Assembly: GCA_003024985.2 (NCBI GenBank)
Contig: PXIH01S0002604.1
Strand: one strand, 5' to 3'
Source: Euperipatoides rowelli
Lineage: Eukaryota; Onychophora; Udeonychophora; Euonychophora; Peripatopsidae
Length of the DNA: 11,755 nt
The translations under genes were made by a program, and so were the position numbers. Of this stretch, positions 8,292 to 11,755 are shown piece after piece (within the stretch, counting starts at the first letter, position 1; each line of letters begins with the position of its first letter). The notes below the pieces were generated by a model. It was not told the origin of the DNA. It saw only the letters and a list, made by a program, of their open reading frames with translations, and did no database searches.

Positions 8292-9025
8292 ATGTCGGAA
8301 GTTAAAAGTTTAATCAGCAAATTAAACAGGCCAAACTACTCATCATGGTCCTATCAGATGAAGATGATACTAATCAACATTGACTTGTGGCAAACAATAG
8401 GGCCAGGGGAAACAAGGCCAAGTGATGATGAGAAAGATGATGTTAAACCAAAATACACCTTGAGACAAGGAAAATGTTTAGCGAAAATTGCGCTTTCTAT
8501 CTGTGATGAACAGCAGATGCATATTAGGCATCTGAACTTAGCAAAGAAAGTTTGGATAGAATTAGACTTTATGCTCCCAGAGACAGTAAATTTAGAATCG
8601 TACAATTACGGAGAAAGTTACACTCTCAAACCTTCAATGATTACGACTCTATGGAAAGCTATTTAGGGCAGATAAACTTAACTGTAGCAGAACTAAACAA
8701 TATTGAAGATAATATTGAAGATGGAGGTCTAGTGATGACAATCTTATGTGGCTTACCTGATGATTGGGACACAGTAGTGTCAGCCATATGTAACCTACCA
8801 GAGATAGACTTCACGTGCGCTACAATAAAAAGAAGATTGATCNCGGAATACTCAAGACGCTCTGAAAATAATAAAATTAAACAGANGGCTATGTTTATAA
8901 GGCNAAATATTGATAAGAAATCAGCCAAAGAAAAAAATGATTATCACAATAAAACAGACATTGAATGTTTTAAATGCAGAGGTAAAGGTCATTTTCTAAA
9001 GACTGCCTATCAAAAACTAAAATAA
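8292..9025 (+). pseudogene. gag: copia gag (frameshifted)
   Basis: Gag packages the element RNA into virus-like particles. ATG 8292 opens MSEVKSLISKLNRPNYSSW, with the copia gag signature NYSSW...MK..L....LW, then AKIALSICDEQQMHI and AKKVWIEL. Near 8570 the reading moves by one base into the frame giving LYAPRDSKFRIVQLRRKLHS, and continues with YLGQINLTVAELNNI, GLPDDWDTVV and a lysine-rich stretch to the zinc knuckle CFKCRGKGH (8966-8992). The knuckle's last Cys is lost because one A appears missing from an A-run (about 8996-9000); in the adjacent frame KDC follows as expected. Two TAA codons end the frame at 9023-9028. Three N bases (8843, 8886, 8904) fall within it. The start was chosen because it precedes the conserved N-terminal motif and follows the PBS by about 80 bases. 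Confidence 0.85.
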
Positions 9026-9028
9026 TAA

Positions 9029-9335
9029 AAAGCTACAATAAAAAAAATTTCTAACAATGCAAACTATGGAACAATCATTAAAAATGATAATATCTGGATT
9101 ATCGACTCAGGTGCAACTTATCACATGATGCTGAATAAAAACTATTTTACAAAGCTGAATGAAAATACTTCCATTGAAGATATTTTGATGGCAGATGGTT
9201 CTACAACTCCAGCCACAGGAAAAGGCACATTAAATGCTAAAATAATAAGTAATAACATTAATAATTTATCTTTTTTTCCAAGCGAAAAACACGTTATTAG
9301 TTGCAGGACTTAAACATAACATTTTATCAGTCAAC
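9029..9335 (+). pseudogene. pol: copia aspartic protease (frameshifted)
   Basis: The protease cleaves the Gag-Pol polyprotein. NIWIIDSGATYHMM contains the catalytic DSGAT (9104-9118), followed by MADGSTTPATGKGTL, the usual LADGS...GKG spacing for copia proteases. Near 9270, in a T-run (TTATCTTTTTTTCC), the frame is lost; the next recognisable string, LLVAGLKHNILSVNQL (about 9294-9341), lies in another frame and matches the conserved end of the domain (normally ...VPGLKHNLLSV..L). It shares its frame with the second half of gag but is cut off from it by the stops at 9023-9028. Confidence 0.82.
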
Positions 9336-9377
9336 CAACTAATAAATAATAATAAAAATGTATTTAATAAAAAAAGG

Positions 9378-9380
<3 letters not shown>

Positions 9381-9408
<28 letters not shown>
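9381..9408 (+). repeat. (AT)14 microsatellite inside copia pol
   Basis: Twenty-eight bases of perfect AT repeat separate LLVAGLKHNILSVNQL...NKKRL from DAQERKLQNNAGRIGKLY. The two sides are in different reading frames, so growth or shrinkage of this repeat is a likely direct cause of a frameshift. Confidence 0.9.
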
Positions 9409-9412
<4 letters not shown>

Positions 9413-10696
9413 CACAAGAAAGAAAACTGCAAAACAACGCAGGGAGAATAGGAAAATTATATACCAGTAAAACGGAACCCAAATCATCAAGTATAAGGGA
9501 TAAAGCATATCTGACTTATAAGGATATTAAAATAAAATCATTGGATTTATGGCATCGAAGATTTATGCATGTAAATAAAATCCAAATTATAAAAATGGAT
9601 AATAGGAATACATTAAGAGGATTAGATTGCAAAATATCAGCCAACTCCTTGCAATGACTGCCAAATTGGAAATCCACACGTCAACTCTTTCCCAAAAATG
9701 ATGCAAATAAACAAAGTAATAATGAAATACTAGACCTAGTGCATATGGATCTTATAGGACTGATAGACACTATGAGTTGAAGAAAAGCATGTTATACCTT
9801 AACTATAATAGATGATGGTAGTATATATATACATATGTATACTTCTTAAAGAAAAAAGAAGAGACCTTTGAAACCTTCAAAACATGGAAAACTCAGGTTG
9901 AAAAGCAGACTGGGAAATTCCTAAAAAGAGTAAGGACAGATAATGGACTAGAATACTGTTCAAAAGAATGGGATACATTTTGTGACAAACTCATGAAAAA
10001 ACAATGGTATATACTCCTGAACAGAATTGGACAGCAGAAAGAATGAATAGAACTTTGCTGGACTAGTAAGGAGTCAAATGAACACCAACCTATTCCCAAA
10101 AGCAGCATGGGCAGAACTGATTTACACAGCTGTGTACATTCAAAAATCGCTGGACCAACAGTCACGATGTAGAACTTTGGGTAGGAAATAAACCAAGTGT
10201 CAGACATCTTAGAGCCATAGGATGCGAAACAGCCCTACATATCCCAAAACAGACACACACATCTAAATTAATGGGAAGAGCAGAAAAGGGAATTCTTATA
10301 GGATACACCCTACATGGAAGAGGATATCGAGTCTGGATACCCGAAAAGGGATGTATATAAGAATCAAGGGGCTGCATACTTAATGAAAATCAAACAATAA
10401 AAATTGGGAAAACTAATGGTACAAAAAAAAATAATCAGTCTGAAATTGAATTCTACCAACCCAATGATACTGATGTTACTGAGACAATGTCCACACAAGA
10501 GGATACTGATGCTAATGAGACATCAACATCAGAGGAAGATACAACTGCCAAACAAGACAGAGCAGAGACAAAGAAAGGAAGACCCAAGAAAACAAAAGAA
10601 TTACAAGAAAAAAGCCATCAAATGGTACTAAGACCTAGAGAAGAAAACAATAACACATACCAGACAACAACCCAAAGTCATTCAAAGAAACAATGA
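9409..10696 (+). pseudogene. pol: copia integrase with linker (frameshifted)
   Basis: Integrase inserts the cDNA. The zinc-binding HHCC module is LWHRRFMH (His at 9553 and 9568) with CNDC (Cys at 9650 and 9659), across a frame change. The catalytic residues are Asp in LVHMDLIG (9748-9750), Asp in RTDNGLEYC (9939-9941) and Glu in NWTAERMNRTLLD (10037-10039). The second Asp and the Glu are 98 bases apart, about ten short of the standard D-x35-E. Then come MNTNLFPKAAWAELIYT, ELWVGNKPSVRHLRAIGC, KGILIGYTLHGRGYRVW and an acidic Thr/Glu/Asp linker that stays open from 10361 to TGA 10694-10696. The linker contains KKGRPKKTK (10571-10597), which resembles an AT-hook. Stops and at least three frame changes inactivate it. 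Confidence 0.85.
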
Positions 10697-11682
10697 ATAC
10701 AACCGAGACAAGTAAATGGCTCGAGGCTATGAATAATGAGATTTAATTTCTAAACAAACACAAAGTATGGAAACTAACATATCTACCTTCTGGGAAAACG
10801 GACATAAAATGTAAATGGGTTTTTACAAAGAAGAATGCCAACCCCCCAAGTGATGAACAAAGATTCAAAGCACGCCTTGTAGCCAAAGGCTTTACACAAA
10901 AACAAGGAATAGATTATGAGGAAGTATATGCACCACTATCGAGCTCCGAGACAATCAGACTACTCACCACAATTGCTACAGAATAGAAATGGATTCTAGA
11001 TCAATATGATGTAAAGACTGCATAGTGATTTAACAGAAACAATTTACATAGAACAACCAGAAGGATTTATACAGAAAGGACAGGAAAAACTATACTGTAA
11101 GTTTGTAAGTTGGAAAAATCCCTCTATGGACTAAAACAGAGTGGTAGTTGTGGGAATAACCATCTAGACAAAACACTAAAAGAAAAAGGATTCACCAGAA
11201 ATGAAGCTGATGCAGATTGGGCTAATAGCTAAAATGATAGCAAAAGCACAACCAGATACCTAATTATATTAGCTAATACTCCAGTACTATGGAAAAGTTT
11301 AAAACAGACCACAATCGCCCTAAGTACCATTGAAGCAGAATACATTGCATTAGCATCATGTGCAAGAGAAGTTACTTGGATAAATGAACTATTGAAACTG
11401 CTTAAAATCACAGACATTAGCCTCAACCCAATCACAATAAAATGTGACAGACAAGCAGAAATTGCACATGGTTGGAGCTATATTGATAAATCCTGAACAA
11501 AGCACATATCCATTAAGTACTACTTCATATTATGTGAAAAAAATATGGATGGAACAATAGACCTGGAATGTGTAACAACTGAACAGAACACAGCCAACAT
11601 ATTAATCAAACCATTAGGTCAAAAAGTTCATGAGACCCACCATGTAAAACTAATGGGACTGAACCAACCTAGTGCAAAATAA
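10693..11682 (+). pseudogene. pol: copia reverse transcriptase-RNase H with internal deletion
   Basis: One frame carries most of this segment. RT: KWLEAMNNEI, then TAA 10744; KWVFTKKNA, RFKARLVAKGFTQ and GIDYEEVYAPL (fingers); TAG 10984; QYDVKTA with motif A Asp at 11008; TAG 11023. A neighbouring frame gives ETIYIEQPEGF, and the first frame returns with KSLYGLKQSG (motif B). FTRNEAD (to 11211) then runs straight into ADWAN of the RNase H domain. The YVDD motif and the following roughly 200 or more residues usual in copia are absent. RNase H: ALSTIEAEYIALASCAREV, ITIKCDRQAEI, then TGA 11494 in place of Arg before TKHI, and ILIKPLGQKVHETHHVKLMGL, ending at TAA 11680-11682. It cannot encode active RT. 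Confidence 0.87.
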
Positions 11683-11699
11683 CAAATACAAATACAAAT
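11682..11699 (+). repeat. (ACAAAT)3 tandem repeat after pol
   Basis: Three perfect ACAAAT units start within the pol stop codon. They lie where a polypurine tract would be expected before a 3' LTR, but the sequence contains pyrimidines in every unit and does not qualify as one. Confidence 0.8.
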
Positions 11700-11755
11700 A
11701 TGACGGACAACAACAGACCATAGTCCAGCAAGGTTGTCCCTGGTCCTAATCTAAT
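11700..11755. other. Unassigned right edge of window
   Basis: After the ACAAAT repeats, the last bases (including ATGACGGACAACAACAGACC) do not match the candidate 5' LTR start TGTTATTATT or TGTTAGATTT. This may be untranslated internal sequence of the copia element, with its 3' LTR further right, or flanking DNA. Too short to decide. Confidence 0.4.

Larger units (their letters stand above)
7982..11755 (+). mobile_element. Degenerate Ty1/copia LTR retrotransposon, internally deleted, right end outside window
   Basis: Domain order is gag, protease, integrase, RT, RNase H, which is diagnostic for Ty1/copia (Ty3/gypsy places integrase last). Landmarks: probable 5' LTR, initiator-tRNA PBS at 8200-8214, CCHC knuckle (8966), DSGAT protease (9104-9118), HHCC (9553-9661), integrase D-D-E residues, KARLVAKGF RT fingers, GLKQS, and EAEYIALA of RNase H. 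The frame changes many times and stops are frequent. The RT YxDD motif is missing through an internal deletion. The last recognised codon ends at 11682. No polypurine tract or 3' LTR is recognisable in the remaining 73 bases, so the right LTR, if present, lies beyond the window. Confidence 0.9.

Noticed and set aside
8354-8605. Minus-strand open frame opposite copia gag
   Set aside because: The plus strand has the gag signature; this is an antisense shadow.
8843-8904. Cluster of three N bases in gag as a biological signal
   Set aside because: Isolated N calls most likely mark ambiguous or polymorphic base calls in a repeat.
9266-9508. Minus-strand open frame with a hydrophobic, Tyr-Ile repeat stretch resembling a membrane segment
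   Set aside because: The apparent membrane segment is the (AT)14 microsatellite translated; the plus strand is copia pol.
9893-10377. Two overlapping minus-strand open frames
   Set aside because: They lie opposite integrase motifs (RTDNGLEYC, ELWVGNKP, GYRVW) on the plus strand.
10404-10631. Plus-strand open frame with Lys/Gln-rich product
   Set aside because: The neighbouring frame continues directly from integrase ELWVGNKP with one stop and gives the usual acidic linker; this frame is a shadow.
11229-11435. Minus-strand open frame at the right end
   Set aside because: It is antisense to RNase H (ALSTIEAEYIALA) on the plus strand.

Overview
This window reads as AT-rich nuclear DNA from an animal, probably an invertebrate; the species cannot be named from the sequence. 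It consists almost entirely of decayed retrotransposons. I find no intact host gene, no operon-like structure, no CRISPR array and no credible complete tRNA or rRNA gene. Every recognisable coding segment is broken by frameshifts or stops, and five isolated N bases point to draft-quality or ambiguous positions.

Layout. (1) 1-1935: AT-rich non-coding DNA with no supported gene. It holds one 17-bp tandem repeat (1637-1673) that resembles a tRNA D-arm and is followed by a T-run. (2) About 1937-5721, + strand: a nearly complete but dead non-LTR (LINE) retrotransposon. It starts with an ETS/YY1-like promoter motif overlapping the first ATG, then a zinc-finger ORF1, then an ORF2 with AP endonuclease and reverse transcriptase. 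All diagnostic endonuclease and RT motifs can still be seen, spread over several frames. The element breaks off just after its GGLGLIDV motif. (3) About 5722-5952: a short, less AT-rich segment of unknown origin, perhaps an inserted LTR or retroposon. (4) About 5953-7981, - strand: the 3' part of a second, divergent member of the same LINE group. It contains RT motifs and a C-terminal CCHC zinc finger, and it lies tail-to-tail with the first. (5) About 7982 to beyond the window end, + strand: a Ty1/copia LTR retrotransposon. It has a probable 5' LTR, a primer-binding site matching the anticodon region of initiator tRNA-Met (the half-tRNA priming known for Drosophila copia), gag, protease, integrase, RT and RNase H, all degenerate. 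An internal deletion has removed the RT YxDD motif and the region after it, joining the RT directly to the RNase H domain.

How the parts relate. The copia LTR begins where the minus-strand LINE stops, so copia may have inserted into that LINE, or the LINE may simply be 5'-truncated there. Neither LINE nor the copia copy can encode its own mobility. Their interest lies in the preserved cis-acting signals (promoter motif, PBS) and in how they decayed. The LINEs look most like the L1/Tx1 group (APE endonuclease, zinc-finger ORF1, C-terminal CCHC, no RNase H seen), but that placement rests on motif memory and not on a tree.
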